A DNA stretch of 46,667 nucleotides from JBBIGV01 sp037447335 (GCA_037447335.1 JBBIGV010000024.1:1-46667), one strand, 5' to 3'; numbered from the stretch's first letter, positions 25,726 through 35,439 are shown. The notes: generated by a model from the sequence alone, not told the origin. Translations and numbers: made by a program.

Positions 25726-25752
25726 TTAACGGGTTTGCCAATTTGATGGATA

Positions 25753-25777
25753 TTTTACCCTATAAATTACGGTAAAA
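25753..25777. promoter_or_regulatory. Inverted repeat upstream of hsdM, possible operator
   Basis: Arms TTTTACC/GGTAAAA are separated by 11 bases, 28 nt before the hsdM start codon. There is no T-run on the minus strand, so it is not a standard terminator for the gene upstream. A binding site for a dimeric regulator of the R-M operon is possible; nothing else supports this. Confidence 0.3.
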
Positions 25778-25806
25778 CTATAGAAAAGGAAAAGAAGGTT
25801 AAAAAA

Positions 25807-28365
25807 TTACTTAACTGTCACCACCACCAAAGTCATATCATCATTTTGGGGCGCTGAGCCGCGGAATCTTGATACCGATTCCCATACGCTATTAAGTATT
25901 TGTGAAGACGTTTTAGCCCGATTGTTCATCAATAGATGAGAGAGCCTGTCTTCCCCGAAGTCTTCATTATTTATATTCATTGCTTCAGTAATACCGTCTG
26001 AGAAAAATGCATATACGCCGCCATCTTCCAAAGGTATTGTTTCTTCAACTAAGGTATTATCGAACAATGTTCCCTTCTCAATACCGATTGCCAGACCTTT
26101 TGTCCGGAAAGAAGTAATTGCTCCGTTGCCGGCGGCAATAAGCGGCACATGCCCGGCGCGGCAGTACTTCATTATCTTCTTTTCTGAATCTATCAGTGCG
26201 ATGGTCATCGTGGCAAACCAGCTCCGCTCAAGTAAGTTGTAAAACTTTTTATTCAGGTCAGATAAAATTTCTTTGGGTGTTCTGTCCTCAGTACAAGCAA
26301 CCTGAACCATAGTTTGCAGCTTACTAACATATAAGGAAGCCGATAATCCTTTACCAGAAACATCTCCGACAATAATAAATATCTTATTCTTACCTGCCGG
26401 TATCAGATCAAAATAATCTCCGCCAACCTGCATTGCGGGTTTCATTTCACCGCAAATATCGAGACCATTAATCTCAGGGATACATTGCGGAAGTAAGCTT
26501 TGCTGAATTCTTCTCGCGATATCCAGATCCCGGACAATGTTTAACTTTTCAGTTTCTGACTGATACAATCTTGCATTTTCAAGAGAAATACCGGTTTGGC
26601 TGGCAGCAGCGTATAGAAGCTCAATATCCTTACCGGCAAACTTCATCCCTGAGTACTTTAATCCGAATAACAACAATCCAACAACCATGTTATTTACCTG
26701 CATTGGAATTACAGTGTGAATTCCTTCTTCTTTCAGCCGATCAGAATCTGCCGGAAAGATTTGCTCAAAATGCTGCTCTTCAATTGCAATCTTTCTGTTT
26801 ACTTTTGACCAGGAGGAAAGAAATTCATCAATATTTGTTGCGGCTATTCTAAGCTCCAATTCAGATAAACCTTTTTTCCGGACAAGCTCAAAGCTGCCTT
26901 TTTCATTACTCCAGAGGAGGATTCCAAATTTATTTATTCGAAGTGCATCAACAAAAGTTTTTGTCATGAGATCGAGAATATTATCCTTGCCCACGACAGT
27001 TGCAATATCATTACTGAATTCTATCAGGACCTTTTGATATGCAAATTGCTCAGGATACATTTTCTCGGTAATGAAATCCTGAAATCTGTCTTTTGTAGAT
27101 TGAAATATGATTGCAAAAACTATAAACGCTATTCCGGCTATAATTCCCTGGTATTCAGTACCGATAGCAATACCAATTGACTGTCCCAGTAAATAAACTG
27201 TCAGGAAGTATATCGCTGCAATCGTAAGCATTGCCGCACCGTAAAGAATAGTTTTTTTAATTACGACAGAAACATCCATTAACTGGTATTTAAAGACTGA
27301 ATATGCGAATGCGACTGGTATAATAACGATAAGAACTATAGGTGCATAATACTCCGGCGAATTAAATATTGTGTCAGAAATTGCCGGAGCAATTTTTGAT
27401 GTATAGAACCCTACAACAATGCCCAAAGTTACTGCAACAAGTATTATAAATATTGGCTTTCTTTCTTCTTTTGTTTTTAACCGGAAGTAATTAATTATTA
27501 ACGAAATCCAGGCAATAAAATTCGCCGCCGTAAAAAATACTGCAAGGTGGTTCATTGCTTTTGAGCCGGCGGCTATATCCGAAGTATTGCCGTAATAAAA
27601 TCCTCCAAAGAGATACATAAGCGAAATGAATATTATCGCCGGCAGAGTAACCATTATGATCTTATAATAATTCTTTTCCGTAAAGCGGAAAGGCTTCGGG
27701 AAAATCCAGAAGAAATGAATCAGCACAAATGATATGGCGGAAACACCGAGCAGGCGCAGGCTGCCGAATATTGCTATCAAATGCAGCTCTTTTTCGGTAC
27801 TTGTTCCAAAGAAAAATGATTGTGGTACAATAGAGCCTGCACCAACCAAAACATTGATTACACCTATAAGATAGAAGTATCTCTGAACAACACCATCCGG
27901 CTTAGCAAGCAGAACAATAAGTCCTATAAGCAGCCATATAAAAGCCTGAAGAGAAACCGCCAGCATACCGAAGTTAACAAGCTTTTTGATGTAAACCCGC
28001 GTTTTAACTATTTCGCCATCTTTTAGAATTGTATATTCAGCATACTCACCTGCAGGAACAGAGTTCAAAAGGTTTTGTGCCTGGTAAGGCGATGTAACTT
28101 CAGTGTTGTTGATTGCAAGCAGGTAATCACCGTTTCTTATTCCGGCATTCCATGTTACGCCTTCAACTTTAACATGATCAAAAACTATAGCTGTGCTGTC
28201 AGGTGAAATTCTTTTATGCATCCAAAGGCATTCATCATTTGAGGTTACATTTACCTCAAGTACATAATAAATGCTAACGAGAGAAAGAATTGCCAAAGGA
28301 ATGGTAATACCAATAATTGCTTTCTCTCTTATCCTTAACCAGAGTTTCTTTAAGTCATTAATCAT
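25807..28365 (-). CDS. PDZ-membrane-GAF-PP2C (SpoIIE/RsbU-type) phosphatase
   Basis: This 852-residue membrane protein has one N-terminal helix (~15-37), an extracytoplasmic PDZ-like domain (~56-122; GVTWNAGIRNGDYLLAINN is typical), then about nine hydrophobic helices (~130-420), a GAF-like sensor (~440-600), a linker with the DIARRIQQSLLP motif near 620, and a PP2C domain from ~640. Metal-binding motifs are intact: GGDYFD at 648, GDVSGKG, SDGITEA and QNDDMTLV. It should dephosphorylate a phospho-STAS antagonist in response to an external or membrane signal. It lies 83 nt downstream of the other phosphatase gene and may be co-transcribed. Confidence 0.88.
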   Translation of the reverse strand: MINDLKKLWLRIREKAIIGITIPLAILSLVSIYYVLEVNVTSNDECLWMHKRISPDSTAIVFDHVKVEGVTWNAGIRNGDYLLAINNTEVTSPYQAQNLLNSVPAGEYAEYTILKDGEIVKTRVYIKKLVNFGMLAVSLQAFIWLLIGLIVLLAKPDGVVQRYFYLIGVINVLVGAGSIVPQSFFFGTSTEKELHLIAIFGSLRLLGVSAISFVLIHFFWIFPKPFRFTEKNYYKIIMVTLPAIIFISLMYLFGGFYYGNTSDIAAGSKAMNHLAVFFTAANFIAWISLIINYFRLKTKEERKPIFIILVAVTLGIVVGFYTSKIAPAISDTIFNSPEYYAPIVLIVIIPVAFAYSVFKYQLMDVSVVIKKTILYGAAMLTIAAIYFLTVYLLGQSIGIAIGTEYQGIIAGIAFIVFAIIFQSTKDRFQDFITEKMYPEQFAYQKVLIEFSNDIATVVGKDNILDLMTKTFVDALRINKFGILLWSNEKGSFELVRKKGLSELELRIAATNIDEFLSSWSKVNRKIAIEEQHFEQIFPADSDRLKEEGIHTVIPMQVNNMVVGLLLFGLKYSGMKFAGKDIELLYAAASQTGISLENARLYQSETEKLNIVRDLDIARRIQQSLLPQCIPEINGLDICGEMKPAMQVGGDYFDLIPAGKNKIFIIVGDVSGKGLSASLYVSKLQTMVQVACTEDRTPKEILSDLNKKFYNLLERSWFATMTIALIDSEKKIMKYCRAGHVPLIAAGNGAITSFRTKGLAIGIEKGTLFDNTLVEETIPLEDGGVYAFFSDGITEAMNINNEDFGEDRLSHLLMNNRAKTSSQILNSVWESVSRFRGSAPQNDDMTLVVVTVK

Positions 28366-28448
28366 TGAACTTCAGCCGGAACGATAAATTAATTATAAGA
28401 ATTATTATAGTTATAGTATTATATAAATATAGAAAAGTAAACCTTGCT

Positions 28449-30128
28449 TTAACCAACCTTTATAACAACCAGAGTTATATCATCAGATTGAAGAGTCTCT
28501 GAAGAAAATTCCTGCACATCGCTCCTGATAAGCTCCAGTATTTCTGAAGCAGAATATTCAGATATTTTTAGAATAAGCTTTTCAAGCCGCTCATCGGAAT
28601 ATTCATCCCCTGCCTTATTAAGTGCTTCTGAGACACCATCAGTAAATAAAACGATAAGATCATCTTTTTGTAATTGCAAAACTTCGGTTTGATATGGAAG
28701 TACTGTTTTCATTACGCCGAGTATAATACCGCCAACATTCAGCTTTATAATTTGATTATTCCTGATCAGTAGCGGAGGATTGTGCCCGGCATTAACATAT
28801 CTTAAAGTTTTATCAGGTATGTTAACCACACCCCAGAAGAAAGTTATGAACTTACCATCTGTAATATTTTCAGAGATAAGGTCATTTATTAAAGCAGTTG
28901 CTTCATCTATTTTCATTCCCTGCAGGCAGGTGGTTTTGATAAATGCCTGAAGATTTGCCATCACTAGTGCAGCAGGAACTCCTTTTCCGGAAACATCAGC
29001 AATTGCAAAGCAGAAGTTTTCATCGTCAAGCCTGATTATGTCATAGTAATCACCTCCAACCTGCTTTGAGGAAACGTTAACTGCTGCAATATCAAATCCA
29101 TTGATCCCGGGAATTCTTCGCGGGAGAAGATTTCGCTGAATATCTCTTGCAATATCGAGTTCCTCTTCCATCTTTTGTTTTTCGAGTGCATCCTTAAACA
29201 ATCGTCTGTTTTCAAGTGAAACTATCGCAAGACTTCCGACAGAATAAATGAATTCAATGTCAGCTTCGGTATAATCCAGTTGATTTATTCTTTTGCCAAG
29301 AAGTATAAGTCCTCGTGTTTTTCCCTGAAGCTGCATGGGTACTACTACTTCAATATCAAGATTGAGCAGGTCAGGGAAGCGCTTTTCGATTTCTTCTTTA
29401 CTTAAAGATATACTAATTTTTGCTGCGTCACAATTACCTAAAGATTTCAACAGAGTTGAATTATCAAATTTTGATTCCAGAATTTGAACAGCACCATTTT
29501 CAAATGTTAGGACAGCAAATTTTGAAACGAGAAACTGACCAATTACAGAATAAACGAGAAGTTTGGTAACACGTGTAGTTTCTGTGAATAAACCGAACTC
29601 TTTACTCAGCTCAAACAGCGAATTCAATCTCTGAATACGGGAGTCCAGTTCGCGGTTAACTATTTTCAATTCATTTATCATTATAGAATTCTGAATTGCT
29701 GTTGATGATATATTCAGAATTGTTCCTAAAAATCCAAGGTCGTCTTCAGTGTATGGCTTTTTATTCATTTTTTCACCAAGACACAGCACACCAAGACATT
29801 GGTTTGATAAACTGATCTGCTTTACTGCAACTATGTTAGCAGCTTGAACAAAATTTATGAAAGCATCATCCTCTTCAATATTTTCACCGGCAGGAATGTC
29901 AGGGATGTTTTTAATTATTGAATCGGGAATACCTTTTGATGAGTGAAGCCTCAAATGCCCGTTATCACGGATTGCAACGAACCCGCGCGTAGCATGGAAT
30001 TTACCCATACAGCTCAGAAGTATGTTGTTAATTATAAAATTCAGGTCTAGACTGGAGTTAATTATTCTGCTGAATTCTGCGAGGGCTGTAAGGTTTCTTT
30101 TTAGTTTAAGTAATTCAGGATCATTCAT
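28449..30128 (-). CDS. Soluble GAF-GAF-PP2C (RsbU-type) phosphatase
   Basis: The ~559-residue protein has no membrane segment. Two GAF-type domains (~20-150 and ~170-315) precede the linker DIARDIQRNLLPRRIPGI and a PP2C domain with GGDYYD near 358, ADVSGKG, TDGVSEA and QSDDITLV, so metal ligands are complete. It should integrate a cytoplasmic ligand and dephosphorylate a STAS protein. I chose ATG 30128, which overlaps the end of the kinase gene by 8 nt; the TTG at 30134 is two codons longer. The coupling to the kinase gene supports a common circuit. Confidence 0.88.
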   Translation of the reverse strand: MNDPELLKLKRNLTALAEFSRIINSSLDLNFIINNILLSCMGKFHATRGFVAIRDNGHLRLHSSKGIPDSIIKNIPDIPAGENIEEDDAFINFVQAANIVAVKQISLSNQCLGVLCLGEKMNKKPYTEDDLGFLGTILNISSTAIQNSIMINELKIVNRELDSRIQRLNSLFELSKEFGLFTETTRVTKLLVYSVIGQFLVSKFAVLTFENGAVQILESKFDNSTLLKSLGNCDAAKISISLSKEEIEKRFPDLLNLDIEVVVPMQLQGKTRGLILLGKRINQLDYTEADIEFIYSVGSLAIVSLENRRLFKDALEKQKMEEELDIARDIQRNLLPRRIPGINGFDIAAVNVSSKQVGGDYYDIIRLDDENFCFAIADVSGKGVPAALVMANLQAFIKTTCLQGMKIDEATALINDLISENITDGKFITFFWGVVNIPDKTLRYVNAGHNPPLLIRNNQIIKLNVGGIILGVMKTVLPYQTEVLQLQKDDLIVLFTDGVSEALNKAGDEYSDERLEKLILKISEYSASEILELIRSDVQEFSSETLQSDDITLVVIKVG

Positions 30129-30576
30129 TATCAACCTGAGTGGCTAAGTTTTTTGATAATGATACGCTGTTATATTTGCCGGGGACAGAGGAATACTTAA
30201 CATCGTCCATTAATGATTTCATCAGGTACATTCCCAAACCACCGACTCTTTTCTGATTGAAGTATTGTTGAAGATCCGGATCAGGAATAGTATCAGGTGC
30301 AAATGAGCTGCCGTAGTCTATTATTTCAACTGTTAGCTTCTTATTTGAATATTTCAGCCTGATAATTATTTCACCATCCGGATAAAATTTATATGCGTGC
30401 TTAATAATATTTGTACAAGCTTCATCAACAGCGAGGATTATATTATCAATCGCATCATCGGAAAAGCCGATGCTCTTAGCAGTGGATTGAATAAAATTTC
30501 TTATATCGGAAAGATTTTCCGTTCTGCTTTTAACTACAAGTTCTTTTTGCTGCTGAACAGCTTTGTCGGGTTTCAA
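30121..30576 (-). CDS. RsbW/SpoIIAB-type serine kinase (anti-sigma-like)
   Basis: The 151-residue GHKL-ATPase has the N-box AVDEACTNIIKHAY at ~49-62, the G1-like box IDYGSSFAPD near 92 and the glycine lid VGGLGMYLMKSLMD near 117-130, the pattern of SpoIIAB/RsbW kinases. It should phosphorylate the STAS protein encoded just upstream and release or bind a partner accordingly. The only plausible start is TTG 30576, one base after the STAS stop codon, so it is translated by coupling and perhaps at a reduced rate. No cognate SigB/SigF gene is visible in the window. Confidence 0.87.
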   Translation of the reverse strand: MKPDKAVQQQKELVVKSRTENLSDIRNFIQSTAKSIGFSDDAIDNIILAVDEACTNIIKHAYKFYPDGEIIIRLKYSNKKLTVEIIDYGSSFAPDTIPDPDLQQYFNQKRVGGLGMYLMKSLMDDVKYSSVPGKYNSVSLSKNLATQVDNE

Positions 30577-30577
30577 C

Positions 30578-30931
30578 TTATTTGTTCTCGCTAAATTTTT
30601 TTATGGCTTCATCTTCGGTCTTATATATTTCATAAAGCAGGGGAAATCCGAGCAGGTCGAAGATGTTATAAACTTTATCACTCATGCCTGCAAGTTTGAT
30701 ATCGCCTTTATTTTCCCGCATTTTTTCTATGAACGCCATGAACACACCTAATCCGGCACTGCTGATATAGGCAATGTCGTTAAAGTTTACGACTGTAGAA
30801 TACTTACCTTTATCAATCAGTTCAGCGAATGTGTTTTCAAGGGCTGGCGCCGTATGGGCATCCAGAAAGCCCTTAAGATTTATTACACTTATGTTCCCTT
30901 TTTCTGTAACTGTGGCGTTAAACTCTGCCAT
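30578..30931 (-). CDS. STAS-domain anti-sigma-factor antagonist (RsbV/SpoIIAA-type)
   Basis: The 117-residue product is one STAS domain. The phospho-acceptor serine lies in YISSAGLG at 57-58. It should be phosphorylated by the adjacent RsbW-type kinase and dephosphorylated by the PP2C enzymes. Its start codon lies 43 nt inside the 3' end of the upstream phosphatase gene, with GGAG 10 nt before the ATG, so ribosome re-initiation or internal entry is expected. Confidence 0.9.
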   Translation of the reverse strand: MAEFNATVTEKGNISVINLKGFLDAHTAPALENTFAELIDKGKYSTVVNFNDIAYISSAGLGVFMAFIEKMRENKGDIKLAGMSDKVYNIFDLLGFPLLYEIYKTEDEAIKKFSENK

Positions 30932-33006
30932 TGCGTATCTCCATCGGTTTTTGAGTTATGTTTCCATTTAAATATCACCAGTGTTATATCGTCATGCTGT
31001 GAACTGTCCTGAGAAAAAAGAGTGATTTCTTTAATAACTAAATTTGACAATTCATCAGCGCTTTTATCGTGATTCCCTGCCAGAATTTTCAGGAAATGGG
31101 CATCACCAAAATCTTCAAAGTTTGTGTTTTTTGCTTCAGTTATGCCGTCAGTATAAAGAACAAGCGTGTCATTTTCCTTCAAATCAATTTCGATTTCATC
31201 AAGAGTATCTGCAAAGAATGATGCGTAATTTAATCCCAGTCCAAGACCACGCGGTCTTATATTTTGAACCTTACCATCTCTTAAAAGGATCAGAGGACAG
31301 TGACCTGCACGCGCAATAACAAGTTTTTCCTGTTCAAAATCAATCAAACCATAGGCAGCGCTCACGAAGTTTTTACGGTCGAGGGTTCTTTTTAAAATCT
31401 GATTTGCATATATAAGAATTTCTCTGGGCTTCTGTATCGTTTTTGAAAGAGACTCGAATATGCCTTTTGTTTCTGCCATTATAAATGCTGCCGAAATCCC
31501 TTTGCCTGAAACATCAGCAATTACAAAACCCATTTTTTCATTTTCAAGTTCAAAGAAATCATAATAATCTCCGCCTACTTCAAACGCCGGTATGAACACG
31601 GAAGAGATTGATAACTTTGGATGCACGGGATTTTTAGCGGGAACTATATTCTTCTGAATTTCTCTTGCTACATCGAGTTCTTTTTCGAGCCTTTCTTTTT
31701 CTATTGACTCTTCCAGCAGCCTTGAGTTCTCTATTGCAACAGATGCATAATCAGAATAAGTATCGAGTGCATTTATATCCTCATCATCAAAAATAAATTC
31801 GTTCTTCTTAACTGAGAGCAGGCAGCCTCTCGTTTCATTATGTGCTTTTAGCGGAGAAACTGCAACAGAAGTAAATCTGTCGCTTAAATTCATATGATTA
31901 CCCCCATCTGCAAGATTAATGGTGAATGTTTTATCCAGGTTTTCTATTCTTTTCTCATTAAAAATATACGAGGTGATTTTTCCAGCATCAAGATAACCAA
32001 TGTTCTTGTGTGCAATAGTTTTCAGATCATAATCTTCTTTCCACACAATCCAGGATGCGTCGGAGTTGCAGACCTTTGCAGCAATTTCTGTAACCGTCTC
32101 TGCGAGATCGGAAAAATCAAGCACCTGAGTTATAAGCCTGCTGAAATACTGAAGTGAAGAAACCTCCTGTGCTTTCCTGTCGAATGCTTCGGCAGTAGGA
32201 AGATGGAATAATGTAGTAAAGAAAAGCACACTGAAATAAATAACACCATAAACCATAATCACTGAAATAAACTTTTCAAGTGAAGGTGAAAATATTTCAA
32301 GCATCTTATAATGTGCGCTTGAAGATGAACTGTTAGCCAGGTTAACTGCAAAAAGTACTGATATAACAACTGAAAGAATCAGCAGGGCAATTTTTTCTTT
32401 CTTTACGATAAAAGCTATCCAGGAAATTTTTATCGAATTGATGATTATCAGAATTATGGAGATTATTAAAAAAGTATTATGTATGTAACTGAGTGACCCG
32501 TCTTTTATTACCGCAGTAAAAGCTGTGAGCAGAATGAAAACTATCATCGTATTGAAATACGTTGATACATTTTTCTTTTGCTTATAAAAATATAACTCCC
32601 TGAACACCAGAAATATGAAAGCGGCCGCACAAAGCAGCAAATATGCATAGAAGAATATTATCATTGAATCAATCAAATCAGGCTGCAGTAACTTATCGGT
32701 TCCGGTGTCGCTCAGCATGGAACGAATTGAACCTGAAAAACTTATGAAGAAGAAGATCATTGCATTCAGGATACCAAGGCTCAATACTAATGATAGGGGA
32801 TTTATTTTTCGGAGGGCTGCCAGTTCTGTTATATAGAGTACCAGGAAAACTGCACTCCATCCAATCAGCAATTCATTAATAAAAATGAAAAGTGCAGAAC
32901 CCGGATCATAAAAAAACAATCTGAAAAAGTACAGAATGATCGCAAATGCTACTGTAAGCTGAAGTTTATAACTATAATTTTTTAGTATTCCGTGTATTTT
33001 GCTCAT
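30889..33006 (-). CDS. Membrane GAF-PP2C (RsbU-type) phosphatase
   Basis: The 705-residue protein begins with about eight hydrophobic helices (~15-265), then a GAF-like domain (~285-430), the linker EKELDVAREIQKNIVP near 440 and a PP2C domain with GGDYYD at 478, ADVSGKG, TDGITEA and QHDDITLV. Metal ligands are complete. It has no PDZ domain, unlike the protein encoded at 25807-28365. It is the first gene of the phosphatase-STAS-kinase-phosphatase operon. The last ~25 residues after FKWKHN are hydrophilic and coincide with the start of the STAS gene. Confidence 0.88.
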   Translation of the reverse strand: MSKIHGILKNYSYKLQLTVAFAIILYFFRLFFYDPGSALFIFINELLIGWSAVFLVLYITELAALRKINPLSLVLSLGILNAMIFFFISFSGSIRSMLSDTGTDKLLQPDLIDSMIIFFYAYLLLCAAAFIFLVFRELYFYKQKKNVSTYFNTMIVFILLTAFTAVIKDGSLSYIHNTFLIISIILIIINSIKISWIAFIVKKEKIALLILSVVISVLFAVNLANSSSSSAHYKMLEIFSPSLEKFISVIMVYGVIYFSVLFFTTLFHLPTAEAFDRKAQEVSSLQYFSRLITQVLDFSDLAETVTEIAAKVCNSDASWIVWKEDYDLKTIAHKNIGYLDAGKITSYIFNEKRIENLDKTFTINLADGGNHMNLSDRFTSVAVSPLKAHNETRGCLLSVKKNEFIFDDEDINALDTYSDYASVAIENSRLLEESIEKERLEKELDVAREIQKNIVPAKNPVHPKLSISSVFIPAFEVGGDYYDFFELENEKMGFVIADVSGKGISAAFIMAETKGIFESLSKTIQKPREILIYANQILKRTLDRKNFVSAAYGLIDFEQEKLVIARAGHCPLILLRDGKVQNIRPRGLGLGLNYASFFADTLDEIEIDLKENDTLVLYTDGITEAKNTNFEDFGDAHFLKILAGNHDKSADELSNLVIKEITLFSQDSSQHDDITLVIFKWKHNSKTDGDTQWQSLTPQLQKKGT

Positions 33007-33214
33007 CAGACGATGTTAATTCTGTGGATTCAAAAGTAATTACTGCCGCGGTGGAGAATTTCCAACATTTTGCGACAGTAATCCGTGAGCAAATTAACTT
33101 AAAAATAGCTTTTTGTAAAGAATAGTTATATAAGCGGGGAATATCTCAAAAAGACGGCAGAATCCCTTTTTAACGGGTTATTATTGATTATTTCTACATT
33201 TTCCCAATTTATTT

Positions 33215-34846
33215 TCAGATTTCAACCTGGGTGGGTGGTTTTTTTTCCGGGGCAGGTGTGCCTTTTAACTCCTGCCGTAATTCCTGAATTTCTTTTTTCA
33301 GCTTTTTCATTTCTTCCTGAAAACGCTGCATTTCTTCTTTAAAATTTTTATCATTGAAAATAAAGACAGAGTCCTTTCCGCGCAGGTTAAACATAGTCAT
33401 CAGCGAATCCATCCGGAACTCGAAAGCGCCTCCGTTCTTAAAAAGTGATTTGAGAGAATCCTTCGGATCAGATTCATACCTGAACAGTGAATCAAGCTCT
33501 AAGTTATTTATATCAGGAGGTGTGGGAGCAGCAGGAGGTGAATCTGTCCAAACCTCCCCGGCTCTCACTCTTGTTTTGAATTTTGTATCCGGCAGTATTG
33601 GTACATGGAGATTTCTCAGGTGACGTGCTGCCTTTTCGATTTGCTCGTTAATACTATCAAAATCCGGTAATACGATGGTCGGGAAATCGATATTTACTAA
33701 CTCAACCCGGTAATAATTTGTATCTATTTCAATTTTAAAGTGTCTTTGTGTCTTGTGGACATCATTATCTCCTGGTTTCCCCTGATCATTTTTAAATTTA
33801 TACACAAAATTTTGCGGTCTATGTTTCGGGTCTTTCATATGCAGCTCTGCAATCTTAAGATGCTCTTGCGATAGATTTTTTTCTACGTGTATTTTCTTAC
33901 GCATTTCTTTCATTTCATCTTTGAACTTCTGCATATCAAAGGTAAAACTATCTCTGAATATTGAGTCCGGCGTAAGAATTATATATTCATTAGGATGCTT
34001 CATGTCATGTTTTTCTTTGAATGCATTTCTTACTTCAGCAAAATTCTGAGGATCAAGAATAACCGGGACGAGTTTACTAAATCTTTCGGGGTTTGAGTTT
34101 GCTGCAAAGGTGAGAATATCGGCAACAATTGCTTTCTGATAATTCCACAACACCGGGCTTATAGCAATGGTTTGTTCATCATCTACAAGAATTTGAGACT
34201 GAAGAGCATCAGCATAATAAGACATAATGGAATCTATTTTTTTACGCTGTTCGTCATCAAAATTGAGCGCTTCGGTAAAAACCTCATAGTTTTTTCCAAT
34301 ACTGACAGATGAGGCATTTCTAATCTCAAAAAACTCTTTGCCAGCCTGATCATATCCAAGATGAATCACGTTTGTTTTTGATTCATCAAGCGGAAGTTCA
34401 TGATAGAAGGCAAAATTAAAAATATCTTCATTGGTAAGTTCGGCTGCAAAGAGAAGCGGCTTTAATTTCTCGGTATAGAATCCGGCAATATTGCTTTTCT
34501 GCTCTTCAACTATATCTTCAATCAGATGCGGGTTTAATTTCAATAATATCATCAGGACGACCGTAACTGCGGCAATTCCTGTGACAGGGAGCCACTTAAC
34601 AAATTTACGCGGAGTTCGGGTCCGTTCGCTGATGATACCTTCAAGCCGGGTCTCGAAATAAGGTGAATCTTTTAAACTGCCGGAAAACTTCTGCGTAAGT
34701 TTTTTCAACTTAATAAGTTCCTGCAGAATATTCTGAAGCTCGATGGAGTTTTCAAGTTTCTGCTCTAACGCCTGTGCTTCGGCATCGCTGAGTTCACCAT
34801 CAATATAAGCCGAAAGCTGTTCTGATATTTTAACTTTCTCTTTCAT
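33215..34846 (-). CDS. Anti-sigma-factor-like membrane protein with large periplasmic domain
   Basis: The N-terminal ~75 residues (ISEQLSAYIDGELSDAEAQ...) match the helical anti-sigma domain of the putative-zinc-finger family but lack its HxxxCxxC cysteines. One membrane helix follows (~87-104). The remaining ~430 residues are predicted periplasmic, charged, with a Pro-rich segment near 450 and a coiled-coil C-terminus (FQEEMKKLKKEIQELRQELK). Its ATG overlaps the stop of the ECF sigma gene as ATGA, so the two are coupled and the protein is most likely that factor's membrane-tethered inhibitor. The large periplasmic part is not recognised and may be the sensor. Confidence 0.75.
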   Translation of the reverse strand: MKEKVKISEQLSAYIDGELSDAEAQALEQKLENSIELQNILQELIKLKKLTQKFSGSLKDSPYFETRLEGIISERTRTPRKFVKWLPVTGIAAVTVVLMILLKLNPHLIEDIVEEQKSNIAGFYTEKLKPLLFAAELTNEDIFNFAFYHELPLDESKTNVIHLGYDQAGKEFFEIRNASSVSIGKNYEVFTEALNFDDEQRKKIDSIMSYYADALQSQILVDDEQTIAISPVLWNYQKAIVADILTFAANSNPERFSKLVPVILDPQNFAEVRNAFKEKHDMKHPNEYIILTPDSIFRDSFTFDMQKFKDEMKEMRKKIHVEKNLSQEHLKIAELHMKDPKHRPQNFVYKFKNDQGKPGDNDVHKTQRHFKIEIDTNYYRVELVNIDFPTIVLPDFDSINEQIEKAARHLRNLHVPILPDTKFKTRVRAGEVWTDSPPAAPTPPDINNLELDSLFRYESDPKDSLKSLFKNGGAFEFRMDSLMTMFNLRGKDSVFIFNDKNFKEEMQRFQEEMKKLKKEIQELRQELKGTPAPEKKPPTQVEI

Positions 34847-35439
34847 ACGAACAATTCCTTTTCGTATGGCTTAAGCAACTCTCTTAAGCCTTCTCTCGCT
34901 CTGAATATCCTCGATTTAACAGTTCCAATTTCACACTGGATTGTTTCGGAAATTTCTTTATAACTCATACCTTCGATATCTTTTAACAAGAGAGGTATTT
35001 TCAATTTATCGGGAAGTTTCGCAATGGCTTTCTGAATCAGCTCTGCAACGTCCTTGCTTTCATGCTCCTGAAAATAACCGGGTTCATTTTCAACATCTTT
35101 AATAGGCGAAAAAATATTTCTGAGTTTCATTTTTCTTAAGTGATCTTTACACTTATTGATTGTAATCCGGTACAGCCAGGTGGTAAATTGAGATTCAAAC
35201 CTGAATTTATTCAGATTTTTATATACCGTAATGAAAACTTCCTGTGCTATATCATCAACATTTTTATGGTCATTCAGAGTAAGAAAAATAATGTTCCTTA
35301 CCTTTTCTTTATGACGCTGAACCAGCAGTCTGAAAGTTGAGTGATCACCTTCAACGAAACGTTTAATCAGCGAAAAATCCTCTTCAAGTTCCAGTATTCT
35401 TGGCTGCTGCAAATCTGCTTTGTTATTATTTGAATTCAT
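34843..35439 (-). CDS. ECF-type RNA polymerase sigma factor (RpoE-like)
   Basis: The ~198-residue protein has region 2 (FRLLVQRHKEKVRNIIFLTL, VDDIAQEVFITVYKNL, FTTWLYRITINKCKD) and region 4 (LPDKLKIPLLLKDIEGMSYKEIS, IGTVKSRIFRARE), with no region 1 or 3, which is typical of group IV sigma factors. I chose ATG 35439; the longer frame starts with TTG at 35475 and neither has a clear ribosome-binding site. It precedes and overlaps the anti-sigma-like gene. It is divergent from the STAS gene at 35579, with about 140 bp between them. Confidence 0.92.
   Translation of the reverse strand: MNSNNNKADLQQPRILELEEDFSLIKRFVEGDHSTFRLLVQRHKEKVRNIIFLTLNDHKNVDDIAQEVFITVYKNLNKFRFESQFTTWLYRITINKCKDHLRKMKLRNIFSPIKDVENEPGYFQEHESKDVAELIQKAIAKLPDKLKIPLLLKDIEGMSYKEISETIQCEIGTVKSRIFRAREGLRELLKPYEKELFV

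Noticed and set aside
34843..35439. ECF sigma factor as the output of the RsbW-type kinase
   Set aside because: It is coupled to its own anti-sigma-like gene, and RsbW-type kinases usually pair with group III sigma factors; kept only as a possibility.
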